Origin: Streptomyces sp. NBC_00341
GTDB taxonomy: Bacteria; Actinomycetota; Actinomycetes; Streptomycetales; Streptomycetaceae
NCBI RefSeq assembly: GCF_041435055.1
Contig: NZ_CP108002.1
Coordinates: 3,472,001-3,536,000 of the forward strand
Direction of reading: 5' to 3'
DNA: 64,000 nt
Made by a program: the position numbers and the translations under genes. The notes beneath the pieces are model-generated. The model worked only from the letters and a program-made list of their open reading frames with translations, had not been told where the DNA came from and ran no database searches. This document shows positions 10,845-19,855 of this stretch, piece by piece; position 1 is the first letter of the stretch; the number at the start of each line of letters is the position of its first letter.

Positions 10845-11303
10845 ATGTTCCGTCTTGAGACAGAAGTGGACAGAGAACGTCGTCAGTTGCTGAGCAGACG
10901 GCTCCGTGAGGAGAACACCGCGGGTTCGCCGGAGATCCGGGCACTGCGGGGTGGCCCCGCCGCGCGCGAACTCCCTTTGGAGGTATGGGCGCTGGACGTC
11001 CACGGGCAGGTCGCCGCCGGGCTGACCGGGCGCACCTGGGCGCACTGGCTCCATGTGGACCTGCTCTGGGTGGACGCCGGGCACCGCGGCTGCGGCCTCG
11101 GCTCGCGGCTGCTCGACGAGGCGGAACGGGTGGCCCGCGCGGACCGGGACTGCACCCGCTCCCGGCTGGAGACCTGGGACTTCCAGGCCCCGGACTTCTA
11201 CCGGAAGCGGGGTTACGAGGTGACGGGCCGGGTCGAGGACTACCCGCCGGGCGTCACGGAGTTCACCCTCACCAAGCGGCTCGGCGGACCGGCCGCCGGG
11301 TAG
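10845..11303 (+). CDS. GNAT-family N-acetyltransferase
   Basis: This 152-residue single-domain protein has a GNAT fold. The acetyl-CoA-binding motif A is visible as LLWVDAGHRGCGLGSRLLDE (residues about 81-100), with the Q/R-x-x-G-x-G/A signature as RGCGLG, followed by motif B DFYRKRGYEVTGR near the C-terminus. The acceptor substrate cannot be predicted. The ATG at 10845 was chosen because the GNAT N-terminal strand starts soon after; the longer open frame upstream crosses the regulatory repeats. It is convergent with galK and shares a terminator with it. Confidence 0.88.
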   Translation: MFRLETEVDRERRQLLSRRLREENTAGSPEIRALRGGPAARELPLEVWALDVHGQVAAGLTGRTWAHWLHVDLLWVDAGHRGCGLGSRLLDEAERVARADRDCTRSRLETWDFQAPDFYRKRGYEVTGRVEDYPPGVTEFTLTKRLGGPAAG

Positions 11304-11320
11304 TTCCCGGCGGCCGGTCC
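11286..11320. terminator. hairpin overlapping the acetyltransferase stop codon
   Basis: A perfect 15-base stem (left arm 11286-11300, right arm 11306-11320) encloses the loop TAGTT, which contains the acetyltransferase stop codon. It lies 9 bases from the galK stop on the other strand, so it can terminate both convergent transcripts. Confidence 0.7.
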
Positions 11321-11329
11321 GGCCCTCGG

Positions 11330-12535
11330 TCAGGCGATCCGGTGGGCGCCCGCCGACGGGACGGCGGGGAAGACCCGGGGCGCCGCGTAACCCGCCGAGG
11401 TGAACGCCTCCAGAACCGACTTGGTGACCGTGTCCGCCTGCGCCTCCTCCAGGAGCACGATCGCGGAGCCGCCGAAGCCGCCGCCGGTCATCCGGGAACC
11501 GAGCGCCCCGGCCGCGTTCGCCGCCTCGACCACCAGGTCCAGCTCCACGCAGGAGACCCGCAGGTCGTCCCGGAGCGAGACATGGCCCGCCGTGAGGACA
11601 GGGCCTGCCGCGCGCACGTCGCCCGCGTCGAGCAGCGCGATGACCTGCTCGACGCGCTGGTTGTCGCTGACCACGTGGCGCACGCAGCGCACGACGGACT
11701 CGTCCGCACCGGCGGCGGTCAGGGTGTCGAGTCCGGCGCCGAGGCCCTCGTACGGGAGCTCGCGCAGGGTGCGGATACCGAGCAGCCGGGCGCCCTCCTC
11801 GCAGGCCGCGCGGCGTTCCGCGTAGGCGCCGTCACCGAGTGCGTGCTTGACGCGGGTGTCGACGACGAGGAGCTGGAGGCCGTGGGCGGCCAGGTCGAAG
11901 GGGACCTGGCGCACCGTGAGGTCTCGGGCGTCCAGGTGCAGGGCGTGGCCCTCGGTACAGCAGGCGGAGGCCATCTGGTCCATGACCCCGCAGGGGACGC
12001 CGACGAAGGCGTTCTCCGCGCGCTGGGCCAGTACCGCCAGCTCGGCGTGGCCGAGCCCGAGCCCGAACAGGTCGTTCAGGGCGAGAGCGGTGACCACTTC
12101 GAGGGCGGCGGACGAGGAGAGCCCGGCGCCGGTGGGGACGGTGGAGGTCAGCTGTATGTCGGCGCCGGTGACCGGGTGGCCGGCCTCGCGCAGCGCCCAG
12201 ACGACGCCGGCCGGGTAGGCGGCCCAGCCGTGGCCCTCGTTCGGGGCCAGCTCGTCGACGCGGAGCTGGACGACGCCGCCCGGCACATCGGTGGAGTGCA
12301 GCCGCAGGACGCCGTCGGTGCGGCGGGCGACGGCGGCCCGCGCGGTGTGCGGCAGTGCGAGCGGCATCACGAAGCCGTCGTTGAAGTCGGTGTACTCGCC
12401 GATCAGGTTGACCCGGCCGGGGGCGGCCCAGACTCCCTCGGGCGCGGTCCCGTACAGCTCGGTGAAAGAGTCGGTCAGCTCGGTGGTGGCGGCGGCCGGC
12501 TCTGTGGTGGCGGTCGGCTCAGCGGTGTCGGTCAT
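11330..12535 (-). CDS. galK: galactokinase
   Basis: This 401-residue GHMP kinase phosphorylates galactose at C1 with ATP, the first step of the Leloir pathway. The galactose signature [15 protein letters not shown] lies at about residues 40-54, the ATP-binding [14 protein letters not shown] motif at mid-protein, and the GHMP C-terminal motif [14 protein letters not shown] near the end. An Ala/Thr/Pro-rich leader of about 20 residues precedes the domain. The ATG at 12535 overlaps the galE stop by 4 bases, so translation is coupled. It is the last gene of galT-galE-galK. Confidence 0.96.
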   Translation of the reverse strand: MTDTAEPTATTEPAAATTELTDSFTELYGTAPEGVWAAPGRVNLIGEYTDFNDGFVMPLALPHTARAAVARRTDGVLRLHSTDVPGGVVQLRVDELAPNEGHGWAAYPAGVVWALREAGHPVTGADIQLTSTVPTGAGLSSSAALEVVTALALNDLFGLGLGHAELAVLAQRAENAFVGVPCGVMDQMASACCTEGHALHLDARDLTVRQVPFDLAAHGLQLLVVDTRVKHALGDGAYAERRAACEEGARLLGIRTLRELPYEGLGAGLDTLTAAGADESVVRCVRHVVSDNQRVEQVIALLDAGDVRAAGPVLTAGHVSLRDDLRVSCVELDLVVEAANAAGALGSRMTGGGFGGSAIVLLEEAQADTVTKSVLEAFTSAGYAAPRVFPAVPSAGAHRIA

Positions 12536-13512
12536 GGTGCGGTGGGCTCCTCTCGGCGGGCGAACGTCCAGGCGTCGGAGACGATTCCGGCCAGGTCCGC
12601 GCGGGACGGCTGCCAGCCGAGGCGCTCCCTGGCGGTGGCGGCGGAGGCGACGAGGACGGCCGGGTCGCCGCCGCGGCGCGGGGCCGCTGTCTCGGGGACC
12701 GGGTGGCCGGTGACCTCGCGGACCGTCTCGATGACCTCGCGGACCGAGAAGCCGTTGCCGTTGCCGAGGTTGCAGATCAGGTGCTCGCCCGAGGCGGCGG
12801 CGTCGAGGGCGAGGAGGTGCGCCTCTGCGAGGTCCGCGACATGGATGTAGTCGCGGACGCAGGTGCCGTCGGGGGTGGGGTAGTCGTCGCCGTACACCGA
12901 GATCGACTCGCGCTGCCCGAGGGCGACCTGGAGGACGAGCGGGATCAGGTGCGACTCGGGGCTGTGCCGTTCGCCGCAGTCGCCGTAGGCCCCGGCCACG
13001 TTGAAGTAGCGCAGCGAGACGGCGGCGAGCCCGTGGGCGGCCGCCTCGCCGGTGATCATGTGGTCGACGGCGAGCTTGGTGGCGCCGTAGGGGCTGGTCG
13101 GGGCCGTGGGGTCGGCCTCGGTGATGGGGCTGGAGACGGGTTCGCCGTAGGTGGCGGCGGTGGAGGAGAAGACCAGGGTGCGCACCCCGGCGTCGCGCAT
13201 GGCGGCGAGCAGGGCGGTGGAGCCGCCGACGTTGTTGACCCAGTACTTCTCCGGGTCGGTGACGGACTCCCCGACCTGGGAGTACGCGGCGAAGTGCAGC
13301 ACCCCGTCGTAGGAGGGGTCCAGCCACTTCGCGGCGTCCTGGATCCGGCCCTCGACGAACTCGGCGCCGGCCGGGACGCCCTCGCGGAATCCGGTGGAGA
13401 GGTCGTCCAGGACGGTGACGGTGTGACCCGCCTCCAGCAGGTGCTGGGCGACCACGCTGCCCACGTATCCCGCGCCGCCGGTCACCAGGTACTTCTTGGG
13501 GGACTTGCTCAC
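12532..13512 (-). CDS. galE: UDP-glucose 4-epimerase
   Basis: This 326-residue extended short-chain dehydrogenase interconverts UDP-galactose and UDP-glucose using tightly bound NAD. The glycine-rich NAD motif GGAGYVGS is at about 12-19, the catalytic YxxxK as [13 protein letters not shown] at mid-protein, and [11 protein letters not shown] and [10 protein letters not shown] are typical of GalE. It overlaps galT upstream and galK downstream by 4 bases each, the signature of one translationally coupled operon. Confidence 0.95.
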   Translation of the reverse strand: MSKSPKKYLVTGGAGYVGSVVAQHLLEAGHTVTVLDDLSTGFREGVPAGAEFVEGRIQDAAKWLDPSYDGVLHFAAYSQVGESVTDPEKYWVNNVGGSTALLAAMRDAGVRTLVFSSTAATYGEPVSSPITEADPTAPTSPYGATKLAVDHMITGEAAAHGLAAVSLRYFNVAGAYGDCGERHSPESHLIPLVLQVALGQRESISVYGDDYPTPDGTCVRDYIHVADLAEAHLLALDAAASGEHLICNLGNGNGFSVREVIETVREVTGHPVPETAAPRRGGDPAVLVASAATARERLGWQPSRADLAGIVSDAWTFARREEPTAP

Positions 13513-14552
13513 TCGCTCGCTACCTCTCGCAGTCGCGCGGCCGCGGCCTCCGGCGGCACATCGTTGATGAACACACTCATGCCGGATTCGGAACCCGCGA
13601 GGAACTTCAGCTTGCTGGTGGTCCTTCGCACGGTGAAGAGCTCAAGGTGGAGAGCGAACTCCTCCCGGTCCGGGATGCCGAACGGTGCCTGGTGCCAGGC
13701 CGAGATGTACGGCGTCGGCGGCTGTCCGGGGCCGAATATCCGGTCGAACCGCCTCAAGAGTTCCAGATAGACCTGTGCGAACTCCGTGCGCTCGGCGTCG
13801 TCGAGCTCCCGCAGGTCGGGGACGCGGCGGAGCGGGTAGAGGTGGATCTCGTACGGCCAGTGGGCCGCGTACGGGACGAACGCCACCCAGTGCTCGCCGG
13901 AGAGCACGATCCGGTCGCCGTCGGCGATCTCGCGGGCGACGATGTCGTCGAAGAGGTTGCCGCCGGTGTCGGCGCGGTGCTTCTCCATCGAGCGGAGCAT
14001 CAGCTCGGTGCGCGGGGTGACGAACGGGTAGCCGTAGATCTGCCCGTGCGGGTGGCCGAGCGTCACGCCGATCTCGGCGCCCCGGTTCTCGAAGCAGAAC
14101 AGCTGCTTGACCTGCGGGAGCTCCGCGAACTCGGCGGTGCGGTCCGTCCAGGCCTCCAGCACGAGGCCGGCCTGCTCCTCGGTGAGGTCCGCGAACGACG
14201 CGTCGTGGTCGGAGGTGAAGCAGACGACCTCGCAGCGGCCGGAGTCACCGGCCAGCGAGGGGAAGCGGTTCTCGAAGACGACGACGTCGTAGTGGTCGTC
14301 GGGGATCTCGCTGAGCCGGCCCTCCTGGGACGGGCAGAGCGGGCACTCGTCGGCCGGCGGGTGGTACGGACGCCCCTGGCGGTGCGAGGCGACGGCGACG
14401 CTGTCCCCCAGCAGGGGGTCCCGGCGGATCTCGGAGGAAGTCGCCACGGCGTCGAGCGGCCGCCCGTCGACGGCGTCCCGGACCACGTCGTCGCGGCTGT
14501 CGAAATAGAGCAGCTCCCGGCCGTCGGCGAGCGTCGTAACCGTCTTCTTCAC
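13509..14552 (-). CDS. galT: galactose-1-phosphate uridylyltransferase
   Basis: This 347-residue HIT-superfamily enzyme transfers UMP from UDP-glucose to galactose-1-phosphate. The active-site HPH motif lies in [16 protein letters not shown], and two metal-binding cysteines occur in DECPLCPSQ. The start is GTG at 14552, because GGGAGGAG lies just upstream and the protein then begins with [20 protein letters not shown], the usual actinobacterial start; an ATG 15 bases earlier lacks a ribosome site. It is the first gene of the gal operon and is divergent from the symporter. Confidence 0.95.
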   Translation of the reverse strand: MKKTVTTLADGRELLYFDSRDDVVRDAVDGRPLDAVATSSEIRRDPLLGDSVAVASHRQGRPYHPPADECPLCPSQEGRLSEIPDDHYDVVVFENRFPSLAGDSGRCEVVCFTSDHDASFADLTEEQAGLVLEAWTDRTAEFAELPQVKQLFCFENRGAEIGVTLGHPHGQIYGYPFVTPRTELMLRSMEKHRADTGGNLFDDIVAREIADGDRIVLSGEHWVAFVPYAAHWPYEIHLYPLRRVPDLRELDDAERTEFAQVYLELLRRFDRIFGPGQPPTPYISAWHQAPFGIPDREEFALHLELFTVRRTTSKLKFLAGSESGMSVFINDVPPEAAAARLREVASE

Positions 14553-14587
14553 CAGACTCCTCCCAAACATAACCCAACACAATGAAC

Positions 14588-14742
14588 CACAAATCAACAG
14601 GCACGTCAATGAGTCCAGGCCAACCAAGTGCGGCCGGATGTGAGCTGCATCTCGCGCGTCCGCGCGACAGGACCTGTTGGTTTCCCATGGGGTTCCTGTG
14701 GGTTAGGGCCGGGTTTTCGGGCCATACGATCACAATCAAACA
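14588..14742. promoter_or_regulatory. paired CACAA(T)ATCAA-type motifs in the galT-symporter gap
   Basis: The 277-base divergent gap (14553-14829) is AT-richer than its surroundings. It carries two related 12-base sequences in the same orientation, CACAAATCAACA at 14588-14599, near galT, and CACAATCAAACA at 14731-14742, near the symporter. On the minus strand both read TGTT...GATT...GTG, one per promoter. They may be sites for a shared sugar-responsive repressor. Confidence 0.45.
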
Positions 14743-14759
14743 AAGATGCTCAATGGAAC

Positions 14760-14776
14760 TGTTCATTTTCTGAACA
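14760..14776. promoter_or_regulatory. TGTTCA-N5-TGAACA inverted repeat upstream of the symporter
   Basis: A 6-base perfect inverted repeat (TGTTCA 14760-14765, TGAACA 14771-14776) with a TTTTC spacer lies 54 bases before the symporter start codon. Its position fits a repressor site over or just after the promoter. The cognate regulator is not encoded in the window. Confidence 0.45.
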
Positions 14777-14829
14777 CAAGGGCGTAGTTTCCTTCGGGTT
14801 CAGTACACGCAACGAAGCGAGTTCCCCCC

Positions 14830-16500
14830 ATGCACCCTCTGGCATCCGGGCTCCGGCTCCCCACGAACGGGCTCGATTACACGATTCTGGCGATCTACTT
14901 CGTCGTCGTTCTCGGCATCGGCTTCGCCGCTCGGCGAAGCGTGAAGACAAGCCTCGACTTCTTCCTCTCCGGACGGTCACTGCCCGCGTGGGTGACCGGT
15001 CTGGCCTTCGTGGCGGCCAACCTCGGCGCCACCGAGATCCTCGGCATGGCGGCGACCGGCGCCCAGTACGGCGTCGCGGTCGTCCACTGGTACTGGATCG
15101 GCGCCATCCCCGCGATGGTCTTCCTGGGCCTCGTGATGATGCCCTTCTACTACCGGTCGAAGGTCCGCTCCGTACCGGAGTTCCTGCTCCACCGCTTCGA
15201 CAAGTCGGCACACCTGCTGAGCTCCATACTCTTCGCCTTCTCGGCGGTTCTGATCGCGGGCGTCAACCTGTACGCCCTGTCGATCGTCGTGGAGGCCCTC
15301 CTCGGCTGGCCGCAGTGGGTCGCGATCGTCGTCGCGGGCCTCTTCGTCCTGATCTACATCACCATCGGCGGGCTCTCCTCCGCCATCTACAACGAGGTAC
15401 TGCAGTTCTTCGTCATCCTCGCCGCGCTGATCCCGCTGACCGTGCTGGGCCTCAAGCGCGTCGGCGGCTGGGACGGGCTGAGCGACTCACTGACGTCGAG
15501 CCACGGCTCGAACTTCATGAGCGCCTGGGGCGGCACCGGCATCGGTGACGCCAACCCGCTCGGCGCCAACTGGCTGACGATCGTCCTCGGCCTGGGCTTC
15601 GTGCTCTCGTTCGGCTACTGGACGACGAACTTCGCCGAGGTGCAGCGCGCCCTGTCCGCGAAGAACCTCTCGGCCGCCCAGCGCACCCCGCTGATCGCCG
15701 CGTTCCCGAAGATGTTCATCGTCTTCCTGGTGATGATCCCCGGCCTGGTCGCCGCCGTGATCGTGCCGAACATCGGCACCGCCGGATCCGGCACCACGTA
15801 CAACGACGCGATCCCGCTGCTGATGCGGGAGCTGCTGCCCAACGGTGTCCTCGGCATCGCGGTGACCGGTCTGCTGGCCGCGTTCATGGCGGGCATGGCC
15901 GCCAACGTCTCCTCGTTCAACACCGTGTTCACCACGGACATCTGGGCGCGGTACGTGAAGAAGGACCAGTCGGACGCGTACTACCTGCGCTTCGGCCGGG
16001 GGATCACGGTGATCGGGGTGCTGGCCTCCATCGGCACGGCGTTCATCGCCGCCAGCTTCTCCAACATCATGAGCTACCTCCAGACGCTGTTCTCGTTCTT
16101 CAACGTGCCCCTTTTCGTCGTGTTCATCATCGGCATGTTCTGGAAGCGCGCCTCGATGAAGTCCGGTGTCTGGGGCCTGCTGGCCGGTACCACGGCCGCG
16201 ATGGTCAACTACTTCGTCATCTACAAGCAGGGCATCATCGACATCCCGAGCGACCAGGGCGCCAACTTCGTCTCCGCGATCGTCGGGTTCGTCGCGGGCG
16301 CTGTCGTGATGGTCGCCGTCACGTTCTTCACCGCCCCCAAGCCGGAGGCCGAACTGGCCGGTCTCGTATACGGAACCGAGTCACCGGACCTCGACGAGGC
16401 GCCCGCGGAGGGCGACGACGCCTGGTACCGCAGGCCGGCCCTGCTGGGCTGGGGCGCGATCGTGCTCGCCGCCCTGTGCTACATCCCCTACTCGTTCTGA
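14830..16500 (+). CDS. sodium:solute symporter (SSS family), probably galactose/sugar uptake
   Basis: This 556-residue membrane protein has about 13-14 hydrophobic helices. SSS signatures include LPAWVTGLAFVAANLGATEI near the N-terminus, SVPEFLLHRFDKSAHL, TIGGLSSAIYNEVLQFF (the sodium-site region), and GLLAAFMAGMAANVSSFNTV. It resembles SglT/vSGLT-like sugar carriers more than proline or acetate carriers. Its divergence from galTEK, with matching motifs in the shared promoter region, makes galactose the likely substrate (inference). A small two-helix protein follows 15 bases downstream. Confidence 0.9.
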   Translation: MHPLASGLRLPTNGLDYTILAIYFVVVLGIGFAARRSVKTSLDFFLSGRSLPAWVTGLAFVAANLGATEILGMAATGAQYGVAVVHWYWIGAIPAMVFLGLVMMPFYYRSKVRSVPEFLLHRFDKSAHLLSSILFAFSAVLIAGVNLYALSIVVEALLGWPQWVAIVVAGLFVLIYITIGGLSSAIYNEVLQFFVILAALIPLTVLGLKRVGGWDGLSDSLTSSHGSNFMSAWGGTGIGDANPLGANWLTIVLGLGFVLSFGYWTTNFAEVQRALSAKNLSAAQRTPLIAAFPKMFIVFLVMIPGLVAAVIVPNIGTAGSGTTYNDAIPLLMRELLPNGVLGIAVTGLLAAFMAGMAANVSSFNTVFTTDIWARYVKKDQSDAYYLRFGRGITVIGVLASIGTAFIAASFSNIMSYLQTLFSFFNVPLFVVFIIGMFWKRASMKSGVWGLLAGTTAAMVNYFVIYKQGIIDIPSDQGANFVSAIVGFVAGAVVMVAVTFFTAPKPEAELAGLVYGTESPDLDEAPAEGDDAWYRRPALLGWGAIVLAALCYIPYSF

Positions 16501-16515
16501 TCGGAGCAACTCACC

Positions 16516-16812
16516 ATGTCCGACATGCACAAGGAAGTCTCCGATCTGGAGCAGAAGTCCGCCACGGCGGCCCGCCTCTTCGACATCAGGCGGATCATCG
16601 GCGGTCTCTTCGTGGTCTACGGAGTCATCGTCACCATCGCCGGGATCAACCCGTCCGACGCCGACCTGAAGAAGGCGGAGGGCGTCCACATCAACCTGTG
16701 GACCGGCCTGGCCATGCTGGCGCTCGGGCTCTTCTTCCTGGTCTGGCTGAAGCTGCGCCCGGCCCAGCCGCCGGCCGCCGCGCCGGACACCACGGACGCG
16801 CCCGACAGCTGA
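16516..16812 (+). CDS. small two-helix membrane protein downstream of the SSS symporter
   Basis: This 98-residue protein has two hydrophobic segments (IGGLFVVYGVIVTIAGI at about 28-44 and TGLAMLALGLFFLVWLKL at about 63-80) and a Pro/Ala-rich tail. It begins 15 bases after the symporter stop with a good ribosome site, so the two are co-transcribed. I do not know a named family; the constant pairing suggests an accessory subunit or stabiliser of the symporter (inference). Confidence 0.75.
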   Translation: MSDMHKEVSDLEQKSATAARLFDIRRIIGGLFVVYGVIVTIAGINPSDADLKKAEGVHINLWTGLAMLALGLFFLVWLKLRPAQPPAAAPDTTDAPDS

Positions 16813-16868
16813 GGCGTTGAGGCGCCGAGACGCGGGGGCGCCCGCACACCGGCAGGGGCCGGACACCG

Positions 16869-17561
16869 TCAGCCGACGGGGTCCGGCCCCTGCCGCGTGC
16901 TCGCCGCCCGGTCCAGCAGTCCGGTACGGGCGGCCAGCGCCGCCGCCTCCAGCCGGGAGCCGACGCCCAGCTTCATCAGGACCCGCTGCACATGGGTACG
17001 GGCGGTGCTCGGCGCGATCCGCATCCCGGCCGCGATCAGCCGGGTACCCTCCCCCTCCGCGACACGGACCAGCACCTCGACCTCGCGCGGGGTGAGCAGC
17101 TGGAGCAGCCGCTGACCCTCGTCGTCCGGCTGGACCGGCGGGTTGAGCAGCTCCGCGAAGGCGCCCTGGAGCAGTTGCGGCGCGATCGCCGCCTCACCGG
17201 CCCGCGCCTTGACGATCGCCCGCTCGACGCCCTCGATGCGCTCGTCGTGGCGGACGTAGCCGACGGCTCCCGCGGCGAAGGCGGCCGCGATCCCCAGCGG
17301 GCTGGGCACCGGGCCGAGCACCACCACGGCGATCTGCGGGCGCTCGCGCCTGATCCGCGTGATCGGCTCGAAGGCGCCCGGCTCCGCGGGTGCGGCGGTG
17401 CCGAACAGGCAGACCTCCGGAGCCCGGCTGACCACCAGGTCCGCCGCTCCGGTGGTGGGAGCGGCGGCGGCGAGCACCCGGTGGCCCCGTAGTTTGAGCG
17501 CCGAGGCGAGCGCCTCGGCGAGCAGTCGGTGGTCATCGACCACCATCAGCCGCACGCTCAT
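16869..17561 (-). CDS. atypical LuxR/NarL-family response regulator lacking the phospho-Asp
   Basis: This 230-residue protein has a degenerate receiver domain followed by a LuxR helix-turn-helix (LTPREVEVLVRVAEGEGTRL, then MRIAPSTARTHVQRVLMKLG). The acidic pair survives in MVVDDHR, but the position of the phospho-accepting Asp reads EVCLFGTAAP, the conserved Thr/Ser strand reads VVVLGPV, and the Lys of the usual GYLLKD reads GYVRHD. It therefore probably does not work by phosphorylation. ATG 17561 was chosen over GTG 17570 because GGGGG lies about 9 bases before it. No kinase is adjacent. Confidence 0.88.
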   Translation of the reverse strand: MSVRLMVVDDHRLLAEALASALKLRGHRVLAAAAPTTGAADLVVSRAPEVCLFGTAAPAEPGAFEPITRIRRERPQIAVVVLGPVPSPLGIAAAFAAGAVGYVRHDERIEGVERAIVKARAGEAAIAPQLLQGAFAELLNPPVQPDDEGQRLLQLLTPREVEVLVRVAEGEGTRLIAAGMRIAPSTARTHVQRVLMKLGVGSRLEAAALAARTGLLDRAASTRQGPDPVG

Positions 17562-17603
17562 CGAGCACACCCCCGTAGCACTGGCAGCAGGCCCCCCGGC
17601 CTT

Positions 17604-17672
17604 CTAGGGCCTGTCGTCAAACTGCCGTCGCCGCCCGGAGGGCGGCGACGGCAGTTTGACGACAGGCCCTAG
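17604..17672. repeat. 32-base perfect inverted repeat
   Basis: The arms 17604-17635 and 17641-17672 are perfect reverse complements over 32 bases, separated by CGGAG. The outer ends read CTAGGGCCTGTCG...CGACAGGCCCTAG. It lies upstream of the atypical response regulator, far from the PQQ gene stop, which has its own terminator. The ends resemble insertion-sequence terminal repeats with a CTAG target, so a palindromic mobile-element remnant is possible. Confidence 0.8.
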
Positions 17673-17789
17673 ACCCGGCAAGTTACACGCATGTTCGACG
17701 CCGCGTGCGCCTTAGTCGGCAGAAGGCCCTTGGAATGACCACGGTTTACCCAATCGTGTGCAGTTCCGGGCCACTTGACGGCAACAAAA

Positions 17790-17833
17790 CACCCGGCCCT
17801 GCCGGTCGACGGATCGACCGGCAGGGCCGGGTG
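17790..17833 (-). terminator. 20-base-stem terminator after the first PQQ-propeller gene
   Basis: A perfect 20-base stem (17790-17809 and 17814-17833) with the tetraloop CGGA lies 16 bases beyond the stop codon of the minus-strand gene at 17850. On the minus strand it is followed by a short T-rich stretch (GTTTTGTTGCC). Confidence 0.85.
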
Positions 17834-17849
17834 CGGTGTTGACGTCGGG

Positions 17850-19736
17850 TCAGTTCGCGTCGAACGAGACGACGAGGTACTCCTTGTCGTCGAGCGAACT
17901 CGTGCTCGGCTTGCTGATCATCGTCTCGGAGATGTACAACCGGCCCCCGCTGTAGCGGTATTCGGCGTACTCCGGGGAGAAGCTGGTCTCCGCGTCCCGG
18001 ACCGTCTCGTCGCTCGGGTTCTCCAACAGCACGGTCTGCTTGAAGGTGCTGCCGTCGATGGAGACGACCTGGCCGCCCTTGTCGTACGGGGGCTCCTTGT
18101 ACGCGATGATGTTGCCGCCGTCCATGCGGAGCGGGAACATCGTGTAGTCGTCGCCCGCGTCGGCCCGGTCGCCGGTCTGCTTGCCGGTGGTCAGGTCGAA
18201 GGAGACGATCTCGTTGGTGTCGCTGTTGTCCTCGGCGCCGTCGTGCTCCTCCGTCGGGAGGTAGAGGCGGTTGTTGCCGACGGCGAGCTGCTGGCAGCTC
18301 TCGACCTCGGTGGAGCCGCATTTGGCCGCGTACTTCTCCGCGTCGGCCGGGATGCGGACGAGCAGCTTGCCGGTGGCGGCGTCGATCGAGAAGAAGTCGG
18401 AGATCCCGCTGCCGTCACCCGCGGTGTCGCCGACGTCGGCCGCGACGACCAGGGGCTTGGTGGAGACGATGCTCGCGTACTCGACACCGGGCGGCATCTT
18501 GTACGAGGAGAGCGGGGCGCCCGTGGTCGGGTTCAGCGCCTGGATGGTGAGCTGGGGGTCGTCGTACGAGCCGCACTTGCGGACCACGGCGAGGGCGTCG
18601 CCGCCGGCGTACCCGGTGTCGTAGCAGCGGTCGGTGCTCACCTTCGGCTTCCAGCGCTCGGCGCCGGTGTTCAGGTCGAACGCGGCACCTCCCTCGGAGC
18701 CGGCCGCGGCGACCGTGGTGCCGCTGAGGGTGACCTCCGTGAACCGGACGGGGGCGTCGCCGCCGGTGGCGGCGGTGACCGGCTTGCTCCACATGAGCTT
18801 GCCGGTGGCGAGGTCCAGGGCACCCACGTGGTCGCAGGGCTGGTACTTCTTCGCCGCGGTCCGCTTGCCCGCCTCGAAGACGATGGCCGTCTTGAAGTCC
18901 TTGCTCATGTGCCGGGAGGCGGCGCAGAGCTGGCCGGGCAGCGGGATCGACCAGAGCTTGGTGCCCTTGGCCGGGTCGTAGCCGATGATCTCGTTGACGC
19001 CCGTCTTGACGTACGCCTTGTCCGTCAGCCAGGAGCCGTCGACCGTGGTGACGTCGGTGACCTTGGGCTGCGGCAGCTGGAAGGCGACCGAGGACTTGGT
19101 GTTGGCCGGGGCCTTCTCCTTGCCCCCGCCGCCGACGTCCTTGCCGCCGCCGCCCTTGCTCTCGCCGTCGGTGCCGGCGGAGGTGGACGCCTCGTCCTTC
19201 TTGTCGCCGCCGTCGTCACCGCTGGAGGCGTACCAGAGGCCGCCGCCGACGATCAGCACCACGGCGACCACCGCGGCGACGATGATCTGTGCCTGGGTGG
19301 AGAACTTCTTCGGCCCGTTCCCGTTCTGCGGGGGCTGGGGCGGCTGCTGCATCGGGGCGGTCGGGTACCCGTAGCCCTGCGGCGGCTGGCCCTGCTGCGG
19401 GTAGCCGTAGCCGGGCTGCGGCGGCTGGCCCTGCGGGTAGCCGTAACCGGGCTGCTGCGGCTGGCCCGGCGGGAACCCGTATCCGGGCTGCGGGGGCTGC
19501 CCCTGCGGGGGCGTCTGCGGGTAGCCGTAGCCGGGCTGCTGCTGGGGCGGGCCCGCGGGCGGCGGGGCGCCGTAGCCGCCCGGGGGCGGGGTGGCCGGCG
19601 GGGTGACCGGCGGTTTGCCGAACGGGTCGGCGGGCGGCGGTGTCGGGGCGCCGAAACCGCCGGGCGGCGGGTCCTGCGGTGCGCCGAACCCGCCCTGCGG
19701 CGGATCGTTGGGGGGCGGCTGGGGCGGCTGCGTCAT
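17850..19736 (-). CDS. membrane-anchored PQQ-binding-like beta-propeller protein, paralogue 1
   Basis: This 628-residue protein has a cytoplasmic region of about 140 residues rich in Pro, Gly, Tyr and Gln, with repeated PGYGYPQ units, a single transmembrane helix (IIVAAVVAVVLIVGGGLWYA), a Gly/Lys/Ser-rich linker and an extracytoplasmic PQQ-like propeller. Blade motifs such as GYDPAKGTKLWS, ALDLATGKLMWS and SFDLTTGKQ recur. Conserved cysteines occur in pairs. No catalytic residues were recognised; the propeller may be a binding scaffold. It is one of three tandem paralogues on this strand. ATG 19736 starts the MTQPPQPPP leader shared with its neighbours. Confidence 0.85.
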   Translation of the reverse strand: MTQPPQPPPNDPPQGGFGAPQDPPPGGFGAPTPPPADPFGKPPVTPPATPPPGGYGAPPPAGPPQQQPGYGYPQTPPQGQPPQPGYGFPPGQPQQPGYGYPQGQPPQPGYGYPQQGQPPQGYGYPTAPMQQPPQPPQNGNGPKKFSTQAQIIVAAVVAVVLIVGGGLWYASSGDDGGDKKDEASTSAGTDGESKGGGGKDVGGGGKEKAPANTKSSVAFQLPQPKVTDVTTVDGSWLTDKAYVKTGVNEIIGYDPAKGTKLWSIPLPGQLCAASRHMSKDFKTAIVFEAGKRTAAKKYQPCDHVGALDLATGKLMWSKPVTAATGGDAPVRFTEVTLSGTTVAAAGSEGGAAFDLNTGAERWKPKVSTDRCYDTGYAGGDALAVVRKCGSYDDPQLTIQALNPTTGAPLSSYKMPPGVEYASIVSTKPLVVAADVGDTAGDGSGISDFFSIDAATGKLLVRIPADAEKYAAKCGSTEVESCQQLAVGNNRLYLPTEEHDGAEDNSDTNEIVSFDLTTGKQTGDRADAGDDYTMFPLRMDGGNIIAYKEPPYDKGGQVVSIDGSTFKQTVLLENPSDETVRDAETSFSPEYAEYRYSGGRLYISETMISKPSTSSLDDKEYLVVSFDAN

Positions 19737-19855
19737 GGCGTTGGGTACCTCTGGAGAAGGAGAAGAAGAGTCGGTCGGGGTGGGCCGGAGCCGGCCGCGG
19801 GCGGGTCTGCTGCCGTCCGCGGCCGGCGGGTTCCTGCGGGTGCCGTGGTGAGCCG

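Noticed and set aside
10985..12850. Plus-strand frame of 621 codons over galK and the acetyltransferase
   Set aside because: Antisense shadow of galK, with Gly/Arg/Ala bias and no motifs.
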